From UBA4877 sp002399285 (GTDB lineage Bacteria; Bacillota; Thermoanaerobacteria; Thermoanaerobacterales; UBA4877): 64,000 nucleotides of DNA. The stretch covers positions 248,001-312,000 of the forward strand of contig DAIPGN010000001.1 in NCBI GenBank assembly GCA_036771835.1, read 5' to 3'. Shown here one piece after another: positions 42,277 to 49,801 of the stretch. Below the pieces are notes generated by a model. That model made no database searches. It had not been told where the DNA came from and worked only from the letters and a program-made list of their open reading frames with translations. Position 1 is the stretch's first letter, and the number at the start of each line of letters is the position of its first letter. The translations under genes and the position numbers were made by a program.

Positions 42277-43299
42277 TCATTCCAAAGTCCTCTGTATAGT
42301 AACTGCATGGGCAATGCTCGGGATAGATTCGCCTTGTAACGTACTGATAGGTGATAACAATGCGCCCGTGGCGACAAACAGCACCCGATTATATTTTCCC
42401 TTTATTATTTCCTTGATCAAATAACCGTTTAAAACCGACGCGGAACAACCGCATCCGCTGCCGCCCGCATGTGTGTCCTGTTTCTCAGTATCATATATCT
42501 TTATACCACAATCCGTAAATATTTCACTGATATCAATATTCATCTTTTTAAGCAATTGTTTTGCAAGATTGACCCCGATGATGCCTAAATCGCCGGAAAT
42601 TATCAGGTCATAGTCCTTAGGTTCAAACCCGGTATCCTCAAAATGCGCCCTTATGGTATCCGCCGCAGCCGGCGCCATGGCAGCCCCCATGTTGAACTGA
42701 TCCTTTATACCAAGATCTATCACTTTCCCTGTGGTCACATGAGTAATATAGGGTCCGCTTCCCATCGAAGCAGTTCCCAGGATAGTCGCCCCGGCTCCGG
42801 TAACCGTCCATGTAGACGTTGGAGGCCGCTGTTGTCCCAGCTCCAGTGGGAAACGATACTGCCTTTCCGCAGAAGAAAAGTGACTCGATGTTGCGGCAAC
42901 GGCATAATCTGCAAATCCCCCGTCGATAAATACGGCGGCCATGCTAAGTGATTCCGCCATAGTGGAACAGGCGCCAAAAAGACCTATATATGGAATTTGT
43001 ATTTCTCTCGCCATAAAACTCGAAGATATTATTTGATTCAGCAAATCGCCTGCAAATATATAATTTATGTCTTCGGCTGTCAGTTTCGCTTTTTTCATAG
43101 ATAGCTTTATGGCTTCCTGCATCATTTTACATTCGGCTTTTTCCCATGATTTTTCTCCAAACATGTCATCATTGAGAACTTGATCAAAATATTCGCCTAA
43201 CGGCCCTTGTCCTTCCTTAGGTCCCACTATTGCTGCATAGGATAATATGGACGGCGGATTTTGAAATTTTACGGTTTGTTTACCCAGCCTCTTTGTCAT
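42277..43299 (-). CDS. spoVAD: Stage V sporulation protein AD
   Basis: A 340-residue thiolase-fold protein of the SpoVA complex that binds dipicolinic acid on the outer face of the spore inner membrane. MTKRLGKQTVKFQNPPSILSYAAIVGPKEGQGPLG begins it, and GGSGCGCSASVLNGYLI is near the C terminus. The ATG at 43299 follows GAGGTGG; the ORF extends to a GTG at 43308 within that site. Located between spoVAC and spoVAE, 18 bases from spoVAC. Confidence 0.95.
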   Translation of the reverse strand: MTKRLGKQTVKFQNPPSILSYAAIVGPKEGQGPLGEYFDQVLNDDMFGEKSWEKAECKMMQEAIKLSMKKAKLTAEDINYIFAGDLLNQIISSSFMAREIQIPYIGLFGACSTMAESLSMAAVFIDGGFADYAVAATSSHFSSAERQYRFPLELGQQRPPTSTWTVTGAGATILGTASMGSGPYITHVTTGKVIDLGIKDQFNMGAAMAPAAADTIRAHFEDTGFEPKDYDLIISGDLGIIGVNLAKQLLKKMNIDISEIFTDCGIKIYDTEKQDTHAGGSGCGCSASVLNGYLIKEIIKGKYNRVLFVATGALLSPISTLQGESIPSIAHAVTIQRTLE

Positions 43300-43317
43300 A
43301 ATATCCACCTCATCATT

Positions 43318-43770
43318 TCATTTTAATAAATAATAAATCAATCCTATTATAATTGACGATGCAGTGCCATAAACAATGACCGGCCCAGCTACAGTAAACA
43401 TTCTGGCGCCCACCCCAAATACATAACCTTCTTTTTTAAACTCCATTGCAGGTGCCACAATAGAATTTGCAAAACCCGTTATGGGAACGATCGAACCCGC
43501 TCCGGCATATTTTCCGATTATATCATAAACTCCTATCCCCGTAAAAAAGGCTCCCAGGAATACCATCACTATAGACGTAGACGTACCTGCCTGTATGGTA
43601 TCCATACCCGTTGATTTGAAATAGTTTAAAAACAACTGACCTACATCACATATCAAACCTCCAAATATAAAGGCCCTTATACAGTTTTTAAAAATCGTAG
43701 GCTTCGGCGAAGCCTGTTTTACAACTGCCTGATAGTCTTTTTGCAGATTTATATCATTATTTCTAAGCAT
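43318..43770 (-). CDS. spoVAC: Stage V sporulation protein AC
   Basis: A 150-residue membrane protein with about four membrane segments and FIFGGLICDVGQLFLNYFKSTG and GAGSIVPITGFANSIVAPAMEF. In Bacillus SpoVAC acts as a mechanosensitive channel in the spore inner membrane. GAAAGGAAGG precedes the ATG. A hairpin at the dodecin stop lies 24 bases upstream. Confidence 0.95.
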   Translation of the reverse strand: MLRNNDINLQKDYQAVVKQASPKPTIFKNCIRAFIFGGLICDVGQLFLNYFKSTGMDTIQAGTSTSIVMVFLGAFFTGIGVYDIIGKYAGAGSIVPITGFANSIVAPAMEFKKEGYVFGVGARMFTVAGPVIVYGTASSIIIGLIYYLLK

Positions 43771-43793
43771 TATAAAACCTTCCTTTCAATCAA

Positions 43794-43815
43794 ATGAGCA
43801 TCGTTAGATGCTCAT
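43794..43815 (-). terminator. Hairpin at the dodecin stop, possible attenuator before spoVAC
   Basis: ATGAGCATC (43815-43807 on the - strand) pairs exactly with GATGCTCAT (43802-43794). The dodecin TAA is in the loop. A short TTTGATT follows, too weak for full termination, so it may reduce read-through or protect the upstream mRNA. Confidence 0.45.
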
Positions 43816-44025
43816 TGTATCCGAATTATCTACTTTAAAAGCAACCTGAACATTAGCCTTATATTCCACAATATTCCCGTCTTTAACATTGGCAGTCTGA
43901 TTAGTGACTTCTATTCCCGAAATATTTTTGACTGTCTTTGAAGCCTCCTTTACGGCACATTTGATTGCATCGTCCCAACTTTTATTGGAATCGCCGACTA
44001 AATTTAATACTTTTATTACAGCCAA
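43804..44025 (-). CDS. Dodecin, small flavin-binding protein
   Basis: A 73-residue dodecin: AVIKVLNLVGDSNKSWDDAIKCAVKEASKTVKNISGIEVTNQTANVKDGNIVEYKANVQVAFKV, a full family domain. Dodecins assemble into hollow dodecamers that hold flavins (or CoA). The TTG at 44025 follows GGAGGATGAAGA and gives the family start MAVIKV; a longer frame to 44040 overlaps the ribosome binding site. It lies inside the spoVA cluster, downstream of a SigG-like promoter, so expression in the forespore is likely. A possible role in flavin storage in spores is inference. Confidence 0.9.
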   Translation of the reverse strand: MAVIKVLNLVGDSNKSWDDAIKCAVKEASKTVKNISGIEVTNQTANVKDGNIVEYKANVQVAFKVDNSDTMSI

Positions 44026-44189
44026 ATCTTCATCCTCCAATCTATGTTAGAAATTAGATTTTTAACGTAAAGGGCATCTTCCGGTGTTTTTATATTTATA
44101 TTGTTTAAGCACAAATATACGGCTATGACTATAAGCCCTGCCAAAGCTAATACAAACAATCTATTACGGTTATACAATGTTGCTTTCAT
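44016..44189 (-). CDS. Small single-span membrane protein at the start of the spoVA cluster
   Basis: A 57-residue protein I do not recognise. Basic N terminus (MKATLYNRNR), one membrane segment (LFVLALAGLIVIAVYLCL, residues about 11-28), then a polar tail. The ATG at 44189 follows GGTGGATCCAT. Its end overlaps the dodecin start by 10 bases. It takes the place of spoVAA/spoVAB of Bacillus but is too short to be either. The SigG-like promoter just upstream suggests a forespore protein. Confidence 0.65.
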   Translation of the reverse strand: MKATLYNRNRLFVLALAGLIVIAVYLCLNNINIKTPEDALYVKNLISNIDWRMKIWL

Positions 44190-44211
44190 ATGGATCCACC
44201 TGCCCAATGTT

Positions 44212-44242
44212 TATTATGTCTCATTAGGCATAATTTAATTCA
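44212..44242 (-). promoter_or_regulatory. Candidate SigG promoter for the spoVA cluster, inside the end of sigF
   Basis: On the - strand TGAATT (44242-44237) and CATAATA (44218-44212) are 18 bases apart. The SigG consensus is about TGAATA-N17/18-CATnnTA. The -35 lies in the last codons of sigF, and the first downstream gene starts about 23 bases after the -10. B. subtilis spoVA is under SigG. Confidence 0.65.
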
Positions 44243-44940
44243 TTGCGTATTTTATTTAATACTCTTTTTTCTATTCTGGAGACCTGCACTTGAGAAATAC
44301 CCATGATCTGCGAAATTTGTGATTGAGTCATATCTTTAAAATATCTTAAAACTATTATCTGTTTCTCCCGCGGCTCCAGCTTATTGATTGCTTCTTTTAA
44401 GGCAAGATTGTTTAAAAGATCGGCCTCACTGTAGTTATCGCTGATTTTGTCCATTAAAGTATCTTCTTCCTTGTCTTGATTATATGGTCCGTCTAAAGAT
44501 AATGGATAGTTTTCGCTGTTGAGAATTAAAAAAAGGCCTTCCACATCTATCCCCATATAATCAGCCAACTCGCTCATCGTTGGTTCCCTCCCAAATTTAT
44601 ACTCCAATTCCTCTATGGCAAGTTTTGCCTTTAAATATTTTTCCTTTGTAGACCGGCTGACCTTTATGATATTATCATCTCTTAAAAATCTCTTTATCTC
44701 TCCGATGATCATAGGTACGGCATATGTTGAAAACTTTACCTCAAATCTCTCGTCAAATCGGCTTATTGCTTTCAACAGGCCTATGCTGCCGATCTGGAAC
44801 AGGTCTTCCTCATCATATCCCCGGCCGATAAATCTTTTAGTTATACTTTTTATCAAGCCTATATTATTTTTTATTAACAATTCCTGTGCATCTTTATCAC
44901 CGTTTTGAGCCTTTTTTATAAGCTCGATATTATTCTCCAT
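44224..44940 (-). CDS. sigF: RNA polymerase sigma factor SigF, forespore-specific
   Basis: A 238-residue sigma-70 family factor, the first forespore sigma. Region 2 reads ENNIELIKKAQNGDKDAQELLIKNNIGLIKSITKRFIGRGYDEEDLFQIGSIGLLKAISRFD, and region 4 DMTQSQISQIMGISQVQVSRIEKRVL. It is held inactive by SpoIIAB. The ATG at 44940 follows TTGGTGA, which overlaps the spoIIAB stop, so the two are coupled. SigG has a similar layout, but the spoIIAA-spoIIAB context identifies SigF. Confidence 0.95.
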   Translation of the reverse strand: MENNIELIKKAQNGDKDAQELLIKNNIGLIKSITKRFIGRGYDEEDLFQIGSIGLLKAISRFDERFEVKFSTYAVPMIIGEIKRFLRDDNIIKVSRSTKEKYLKAKLAIEELEYKFGREPTMSELADYMGIDVEGLFLILNSENYPLSLDGPYNQDKEEDTLMDKISDNYSEADLLNNLALKEAINKLEPREKQIIVLRYFKDMTQSQISQIMGISQVQVSRIEKRVLNKIRNELNYA

Positions 44941-44952
44941 TTTTTTCACCAA

Positions 44953-45378
44953 TTATTTTTTGGTATTTATTATTTTTGTCATAACCACTGTTGTCCCATT
45001 ATCAGGCGTGGATATAATTTCTAATGAGTCCATGAATGTTTCCATAATGGTAAAACCCATTCCGGATCTGTCCAGATCAGGCCTGGATGTAAATAACGGC
45101 TGTCTAGCCATATTTATATCCTCAATTCCCTTCCCCTCGTCTTTAATAAATATAGTCAATTTATCGTCGTCAATTTCTCCGTCCATATATACAGTTCCTA
45201 TATCATTTTCATATCCATGTATAATGGCATTTGTCACAGCCTCCGATACGGCAGTCTTAATATCGGAAAGCTCCTCTATAGTAGGATCCAAAGGCGTTAC
45301 AAAAGCAGATATCACCATTCTTGAAAAAGATTCATTCTGAGAATAACTTGGGAACTCGAGATGCATTTTATTCTTCAT
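44953..45378 (-). CDS. spoIIAB: SpoIIAB, anti-sigma F factor and kinase
   Basis: A 141-residue GHKL kinase that binds SigF and phosphorylates SpoIIAA. Motifs: DIKTAVSEAVTNAIIHGY (N box), IKDEGKGIEDI (G1), DRSGMGFTIMETFMD (G2). The ATG at 45378 follows GGGAGGTGTTTTC and overlaps the spoIIAA end by 11 bases; the longer frame to 45426 lies in spoIIAA. The strong coupling supports the matched production these partners need. Confidence 0.96.
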   Translation of the reverse strand: MKNKMHLEFPSYSQNESFSRMVISAFVTPLDPTIEELSDIKTAVSEAVTNAIIHGYENDIGTVYMDGEIDDDKLTIFIKDEGKGIEDINMARQPLFTSRPDLDRSGMGFTIMETFMDSLEIISTPDNGTTVVMTKIINTKK

Positions 45379-45724
45379 TGAAAACACCTCCCGGAATATT
45401 CTTTTTCGCTGCCTCCATGCTGTCAAAAATCTTTATGATCTTATCTATGCCCGACATCTCTAAAATCTTAGTCAGTTTAGCATTCCCGACGATATACATG
45501 TTACCGTCCAAGGCATTGATCTTTTTGTATCTTCCCAATATCAAACCTATACCGGAACTGTCCATAAATTCCACAGTGCTTATATCCAATATTATATTTT
45601 TGCAATGATACTTGATAATGCCTTCATCCATTTTATCTTTAATAATTTCTGAATTATGGTGATCAATTTCACCCTTCAGACCCACGATTAAAGTATTTTT
45701 ATCCCTTAAAATTTTTAGATCCAT
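45368..45724 (-). CDS. spoIIAA: SpoIIAA, anti-anti-sigma factor
   Basis: A 118-residue STAS-domain protein that frees SigF by binding SpoIIAB when unphosphorylated. KGEIDHHNSE and VEFMDSSGIGLILGRYKK carry the phosphorylatable serine (56 or 57). TATAGGAGGCGAC precedes the ATG. A SigH promoter lies 22-46 bases upstream. Confidence 0.96.
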   Translation of the reverse strand: MDLKILRDKNTLIVGLKGEIDHHNSEIIKDKMDEGIIKYHCKNIILDISTVEFMDSSGIGLILGRYKKINALDGNMYIVGNAKLTKILEMSGIDKIIKIFDSMEAAKKNIPGGVFNEE

Positions 45725-45745
45725 ATTGTCGCCTCCTATATTAAT

Positions 45746-45770
45746 ATTCTATATTTAGTAAAATTTTCCT
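45746..45770 (-). promoter_or_regulatory. SigH promoter of the spoIIA operon
   Basis: In the 78-bp gap between dacF and spoIIAA, the - strand has GAAGGAAAA (AGGA at 45770-45767) and ATAGAATAT (GAAT at 45749-45746), with 17 bases between AGGA and GAAT. This fits RnAGGAwWW-N11-RnnGAATww at all fixed positions. B. subtilis spoIIA is a SigH operon. Confidence 0.75.
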
Positions 45771-45781
45771 TCTTATATTTT

Positions 45782-45805
45782 AAAAAAAAGAGGCGTCTGC
45801 CTCTA
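45782..45805 (-). terminator. Intrinsic terminator of dacF
   Basis: On the - strand AGAGGC pairs with GCCTCT around AGAC, followed by seven or eight T. The dacF stop is in the first arm. It lies just before the spoIIA promoter, insulating that operon. Confidence 0.85.
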
Positions 45806-46954
45806 AAAATCCAAACTGGATCTATATATTTTTTTAATAAGATCCATTATTGAAGCCTTAGGTATATCCCTATCTAATTTTATCGGGATTTTTTTAATAA
45901 CGTTATCTCCGTCCTTTACTGTTATATTGCCGACAACGTAACCGGTCTTGACCGGTGCCTTTATTTTGGGTACCAATTGCAAAGACTTTGTTATATTATC
46001 CTCTTCACCCTTTTTTATAAGTATGGAAATATCATCCGGAGCTTTGGCACTGTATAAATCTATGTTGCCTTTATCCACAGCAACCTTGCCGATTATTTCA
46101 TTTTTCTTATATAGATTATATGTTTCATAATTGGCAAAGCCGTAGTCCAGAAGTTTCGCCGCCTCGTTAAACCTTACTTTGGAATTGGGAGCGCCAAAAA
46201 GCACGGCGATCAAGCGTGTACCGTCTACTTTTTTAGTAGCTGACAGACAAAATTTAGCTTTATCCGTAGAACCCGTTTTTAAACCGTCCGCTCCGTATGA
46301 TCTGATCAACTTATTAGTGTTGGCCAGGCCAAACTTTCCATCCCTCAACGTATCCATCCAGATCGAAGAATATTTAAATACGGACGGATGATCTTCAATC
46401 AATTTCATTGAGACAAAAGCAATATCATATACCGACGTATAGTGATTGTCATCCGGCAAACCGGTCGCGTTTACAAAGTGCGTATCATTTAGCCCAAATT
46501 TTTGCATCCTGTCGTTCATCATATCCACAAATAACTGCTCCGAACCGGCTATATATTCGGCCAAGGCGACCGCGGCGTCATTGGCGGAAGATACCGCAAC
46601 CGCTTTTATCAGATCCTCAACGGACATCTCCTCCCCAGGCGCCAAATAAACCTGAGAGCCTCCCATACTACTGGCATGTTCACTCACCTGTACGATATCG
46701 CTCAATTTTATTTTGCCGCCGTCGACAGCTTCTAAGACCAGATATAGGGTCATCACTTTAGTCACGCTGGCCGGGGGGAGTTTTTCATGTATGTTTTTTT
46801 CATACAATAACGTACCGGTATCGGAATCAATCAATATAGCTGATTTTGCATCAATATCAAACGGCATATTTTCATTTGTTGCTGCAAAAACTGAATTTAT
46901 CCCGAATGAAAATACTAAGGTAATAATAAGTAACATCGCGACACTTTTACTCAT
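45803..46954 (-). CDS. dacF: D-alanyl-D-alanine carboxypeptidase DacF
   Basis: A 383-residue exported PBP5-family carboxypeptidase of the forespore. An N-terminal signal peptide (LLIITLVFSFGINSVFA) is followed by SVTK (about residue 63), SAN in the SSANDAAVALAEY region and KTGSTDKAKFC. The C-terminal domain and amphipathic tail (SIMDLIKKIYRSSLDF) anchor it to the membrane. Its position just upstream of spoIIAA is the same as in B. subtilis. AAGGAGGG precedes the ATG; that site is one arm of an inverted repeat. Confidence 0.94.
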   Translation of the reverse strand: MSKSVAMLLIITLVFSFGINSVFAATNENMPFDIDAKSAILIDSDTGTLLYEKNIHEKLPPASVTKVMTLYLVLEAVDGGKIKLSDIVQVSEHASSMGGSQVYLAPGEEMSVEDLIKAVAVSSANDAAVALAEYIAGSEQLFVDMMNDRMQKFGLNDTHFVNATGLPDDNHYTSVYDIAFVSMKLIEDHPSVFKYSSIWMDTLRDGKFGLANTNKLIRSYGADGLKTGSTDKAKFCLSATKKVDGTRLIAVLFGAPNSKVRFNEAAKLLDYGFANYETYNLYKKNEIIGKVAVDKGNIDLYSAKAPDDISILIKKGEEDNITKSLQLVPKIKAPVKTGYVVGNITVKDGDNVIKKIPIKLDRDIPKASIMDLIKKIYRSSLDF

Positions 46955-46957
46955 AGT

Positions 46958-47001
46958 ACTACCCTCCTTCTTGAGTTAGATTAACCAAAAAGGAGGGTAG
47001 T
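46958..47001 (-). promoter_or_regulatory. 12-bp inverted repeat that could mask the dacF ribosome binding site
   Basis: ACTACCCTCCTT (47001-46990 on the - strand) is exactly complementary to AAGGAGGGTAGT (46969-46958), the dacF ribosome binding site. The first arm lies in the spacer of the candidate forespore promoter, so only mRNA reading through from ald would contain both arms. Confidence 0.6.
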
Positions 47002-47006
47002 TATAC
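46977..47006 (-). promoter_or_regulatory. Candidate SigF/SigG promoter of dacF
   Basis: On the - strand GTATA (47006-47002) and GGTTAATCTA (46986-46977) are 15 bases apart. The -10 fits GgnnAnAnTR except at one position. B. subtilis dacF is read by the forespore sigma factors. Confidence 0.45.
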
Positions 47007-47034
47007 AAAATCGTGTTATTTACTGATTCTCACC

Positions 47035-48150
47035 CTAAAATAATGTATTAGGATCTGCATAATCATAGCCCAATGCTTCCGCAACGCCCTTATAGGTCAC
47101 TTTGCCGAAATAAACATTGAGCCCCTTCATCAATGCCTTATTTTCCTTTAATGCTCTCGCATAACCCTTATCGGCGATCTCAAGGGCATATTTCATCGTG
47201 GCATTTGTCAGCGCCATAGTAGATGTCCGCGGAACCGCCCCGGGCATATTCGCAACGGAATAATGAATTACATTGTATTTCATAAAATACGGATTTGAAT
47301 GAGTCGTTATTCTGTCGATCGTCTCTACTGAACCTCCCTGATCTATAGCAACGTCTACAATCGCTGAACCCTGCTTCATCCGCTTGACCATTTCCTCCTT
47401 TACCAACTTAGGAGCCTTGCTTCCGGGAATCAATACTGCTCCGACGACCAGATCGGCATTCCTTACGGATTCCGCTATGTTATATTCGTTAGAGATCAAT
47501 GTGGAGATCCTGCTACCAAATATATCATCCAGATATGCAAGCCTTGCCGAATTGACGTCAAGTACGGTAACCCTTGCTCCCATTCCCACAGCTATTTTTG
47601 CGGCATTCGTACCGACGTTGCCTCCGCCGACTATGGTGACGTTGCCCTGCTCTACTCCGGGGACCCCGCTGAGCAATATCCCTCTGCCTCCGTTTATCTT
47701 TTCCAGCAGCCATGCTCCTACCTGTACCGACATTCTTCCCGCTATCTCACTCATCGGCGATAACAACGGCAACGCACCATTATCCAATTGTACCGTTTCA
47801 TACGCTATTCCAACAACTTTTTTCTCAAGCAAAGCCTTCGTCTGCTCCGGATCGGGTGCAAGGTGCAAATATGTAAACAAAATCTGGCCTTCATGAAAAT
47901 AACCGTATTCAACGGGTTGCGGTTCCTTTACCTTAATTATCATTTCTGCCTTGTCAAATACCTCTTTGGCAGTGTTTAAAATTTGTGCACCTGCCTTTAT
48001 ATACTCTTCATCCGTAAAACCGCTGCCTTCGCCTGCCAATTTTTCAATATAGACCTTATGCCCTGATGAGGTAAACGATTTCACACCGGCTGGAGTAATG
48101 GCAACCCTGCTCTCTTCAGCCTTAATTTCTCTTGGTACACCAATTATCAT
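47035..48150 (-). CDS. ald: Alanine dehydrogenase
   Basis: A 371-residue NAD-dependent enzyme converting L-alanine to pyruvate and ammonia. MIIGVPREIKAEESRVAITPAGV starts it; VTIVGGGNVGTNAAKIAVGMGARVTVLDVN is the NAD fold, and the signature HYSVANMPGAVPRTSTMAL follows. The ATG at 48150 fits the family start; the ORF extends into rluD. In B. subtilis Ald is needed for full sporulation. No terminator is visible between its stop and dacF. Confidence 0.96.
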   Translation of the reverse strand: MIIGVPREIKAEESRVAITPAGVKSFTSSGHKVYIEKLAGEGSGFTDEEYIKAGAQILNTAKEVFDKAEMIIKVKEPQPVEYGYFHEGQILFTYLHLAPDPEQTKALLEKKVVGIAYETVQLDNGALPLLSPMSEIAGRMSVQVGAWLLEKINGGRGILLSGVPGVEQGNVTIVGGGNVGTNAAKIAVGMGARVTVLDVNSARLAYLDDIFGSRISTLISNEYNIAESVRNADLVVGAVLIPGSKAPKLVKEEMVKRMKQGSAIVDVAIDQGGSVETIDRITTHSNPYFMKYNVIHYSVANMPGAVPRTSTMALTNATMKYALEIADKGYARALKENKALMKGLNVYFGKVTYKGVAEALGYDYADPNTLF

Positions 48151-48229
48151 AGCACTCCATCTCCCTAATAAAAAATTTAACAGTTTAATAATAGCATAAA
48201 AGCAAACAAATTTCCATGGGTATTTTAAA

Positions 48230-49150
48230 TTATTTACTAAACATGCCAATTTTTTTTGAATTAAGTTTCTTAAGTACCTCAGTAAAATAATCAGGCAGCG
48301 GTACAGCAAAGTTCATTTGCTCCCCCGTGATGGGATGAATAAAATCCAACGAGTATGCATGAAGAAGCTGACCATTTATACCAAATTCGTTAGTTTTTTT
48401 ACCATACACGGCGTCGCCCACAATAGGATGACCTATATATGACATATGTACACGAATTTGATGGGTCCTGCCCGTTTTTATATTTACCTGCAAAATTGTG
48501 TACTTATCCTTTAACCTTTCTATGACCTCATACTTTGTTACAGCTTCTTTGCCATTTTCAACGACAGCCATCTTTTTTCTGTCTTTGGGATTTCTTCCGA
48601 TGGGAGTTATTATTATATTCTCATCATCTTTAATGACGCCGTCCACAAGAGTCAAATACTTTTTCACGATTTGATGATCTTTTAGTTGCTCCGCCAATCC
48701 TCTGTGCGTCCGGTCATCTTTTGCCACAATCAGCAATCCCGAGGTATCCTTATCCAATCGATGTACTATCCCCGGCCTCAATACGCCGTTTATCGCAGAG
48801 AGATTTTTGTGCGAATAGAGCAGGGCGTTTACCACTGTTCCCGTATAATTGCCTGGAGCAGGATGAACTACCATATTTTGCGGTTTGTTTATTATCAGAA
48901 GGTAATCATCCTCAAATATTATATCAAGAGGTATATCCTCGGGCTGAGCCACAATTGCCCTTACAGGCGGTAAATCTATGCTTATCTCATCACCTGTTTT
49001 TATTTTATAACTGGCTTTTTCAATTTTATCATTTATTTTGATTCTTCCCTCATCGATCAGCCTATGTATGTAGGATCTGCTATAAGATGTGCTGCCGGCC
49101 AAAAACTTATCCACCCTCGATCCTTCCTCATTAGATTTTATAATGATCAT
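48230..49150 (-). CDS. rluD: RluA/RluD-family pseudouridine synthase
   Basis: A 306-residue RNA pseudouridine synthase. The N-terminal S4 domain (GSRVDKFLAGSTSYSRSYIHRLIDEGRIKIN) is followed by the catalytic VHRLDKDTSGLLIVAKDD and GRTHQIRVHMSYIGHPIVGDAVYG. Likely modifies 23S rRNA; the exact uridine is not certain in this subfamily (YlyB in B. subtilis lies next to lspA, as here). Confidence 0.92.
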   Translation of the reverse strand: MIIIKSNEEGSRVDKFLAGSTSYSRSYIHRLIDEGRIKINDKIEKASYKIKTGDEISIDLPPVRAIVAQPEDIPLDIIFEDDYLLIINKPQNMVVHPAPGNYTGTVVNALLYSHKNLSAINGVLRPGIVHRLDKDTSGLLIVAKDDRTHRGLAEQLKDHQIVKKYLTLVDGVIKDDENIIITPIGRNPKDRKKMAVVENGKEAVTKYEVIERLKDKYTILQVNIKTGRTHQIRVHMSYIGHPIVGDAVYGKKTNEFGINGQLLHAYSLDFIHPITGEQMNFAVPLPDYFTEVLKKLNSKKIGMFSK

Positions 49151-49153
49151 ATT

Positions 49154-49591
49154 CTATCCTCGGCTTTTTTCACTAAACAATGCATATGCTGCCAGCAAGA
49201 CAGAGCCGACAACAATGCACATGTCGGCCACGTTGAATACCGGCCAATGGTTGATATGAATAAAATCCACAACATAACCCAGCCTTATCCTGTCTATTAG
49301 GTTTCCTATCGCACCGCCTAAAATCAATGAGAGTGAAATCTTTATAAGAAACTGACCCGGTAATGTCGTTAGCAGATATACAAGCGCAATTGCCACCGCC
49401 ATGGTAATTATCGTGAAAAATAATGTCTGATTCTGAAGTATGCCGAATGCCGCACCTTTATTTTTAACAAGAGTAAGTTCCAATACGTTTTCTATCAGCA
49501 TATGAACACCATACTTGCCCAGAAATTGTATCATATAATGTTTGGTCAATTGATCAATTACAATTATCATGGCTGAAATTATAAAATACAT
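49154..49591 (-). CDS. lspA: Lipoprotein signal peptidase
   Basis: A 145-residue integral membrane aspartyl protease that removes lipoprotein signal peptides. Four membrane segments; catalytic aspartates in GGAIGNLIDRIRLGYVVDFIHI and FNVADMCIVVG. The lspA-rluD (ylyB) pair is conserved. The stop is 3 bases before the rluD start. Confidence 0.95.
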   Translation of the reverse strand: MYFIISAMIIVIDQLTKHYMIQFLGKYGVHMLIENVLELTLVKNKGAAFGILQNQTLFFTIITMAVAIALVYLLTTLPGQFLIKISLSLILGGAIGNLIDRIRLGYVVDFIHINHWPVFNVADMCIVVGSVLLAAYALFSEKSRG

Positions 49592-49644
49592 ATATGCCTC
49601 CGCACTATTATTAAATTATATATATTGCCGTAATTTAAATCCGC

Positions 49645-49671
49645 TATAAAAATAAAGCCCCTTAAGGGCTT
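49645..49671 (-). terminator. Terminator after tRNA-Trp
   Basis: On the - strand AAGCCC pairs with GGGCTT across a CTTAA-type loop and is followed by TATTTTTAT. It ends the tRNA transcript before lspA. Confidence 0.8.
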
Positions 49672-49683
49672 AATATCACTTTA

Positions 49684-49759
49684 TGGCAGGGGAGACAGGA
49701 ATCGAACCCGTAACCTACGGTTTTGGAGACCGCCACTCTACCAATTGAGCTACTCCCCT
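49684..49759 (-). tRNA. tRNA-Trp (anticodon CCA)
   Basis: A 76-base cloverleaf with the 3' CCA encoded. The acceptor stem AGGGGAG pairs with CTCCCCT; the anticodon loop is CTCCAAA; the T arm contains GGTTCGAATCC. It has its own promoter and terminator. Confidence 0.96.
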
Positions 49760-49770
49760 AGGCACATTTT

Positions 49771-49799
49771 ATTTTAACAAATTATTATACTGCTGTCAA
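49771..49799 (-). promoter_or_regulatory. SigA promoter of tRNA-Trp
   Basis: On the - strand TTGACA (49799-49794) and TAAAAT (49776-49771) are 17 bases apart, about 12 bases before the tRNA 5' end. Confidence 0.8.
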
Positions 49800-49801
49800 C
49801 A

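Noticed and set aside
42643..42951. Open frames opposite spoVAD
   Set aside because: Arg/His-rich low-complexity translations antisense to a conserved gene; shadow frames.
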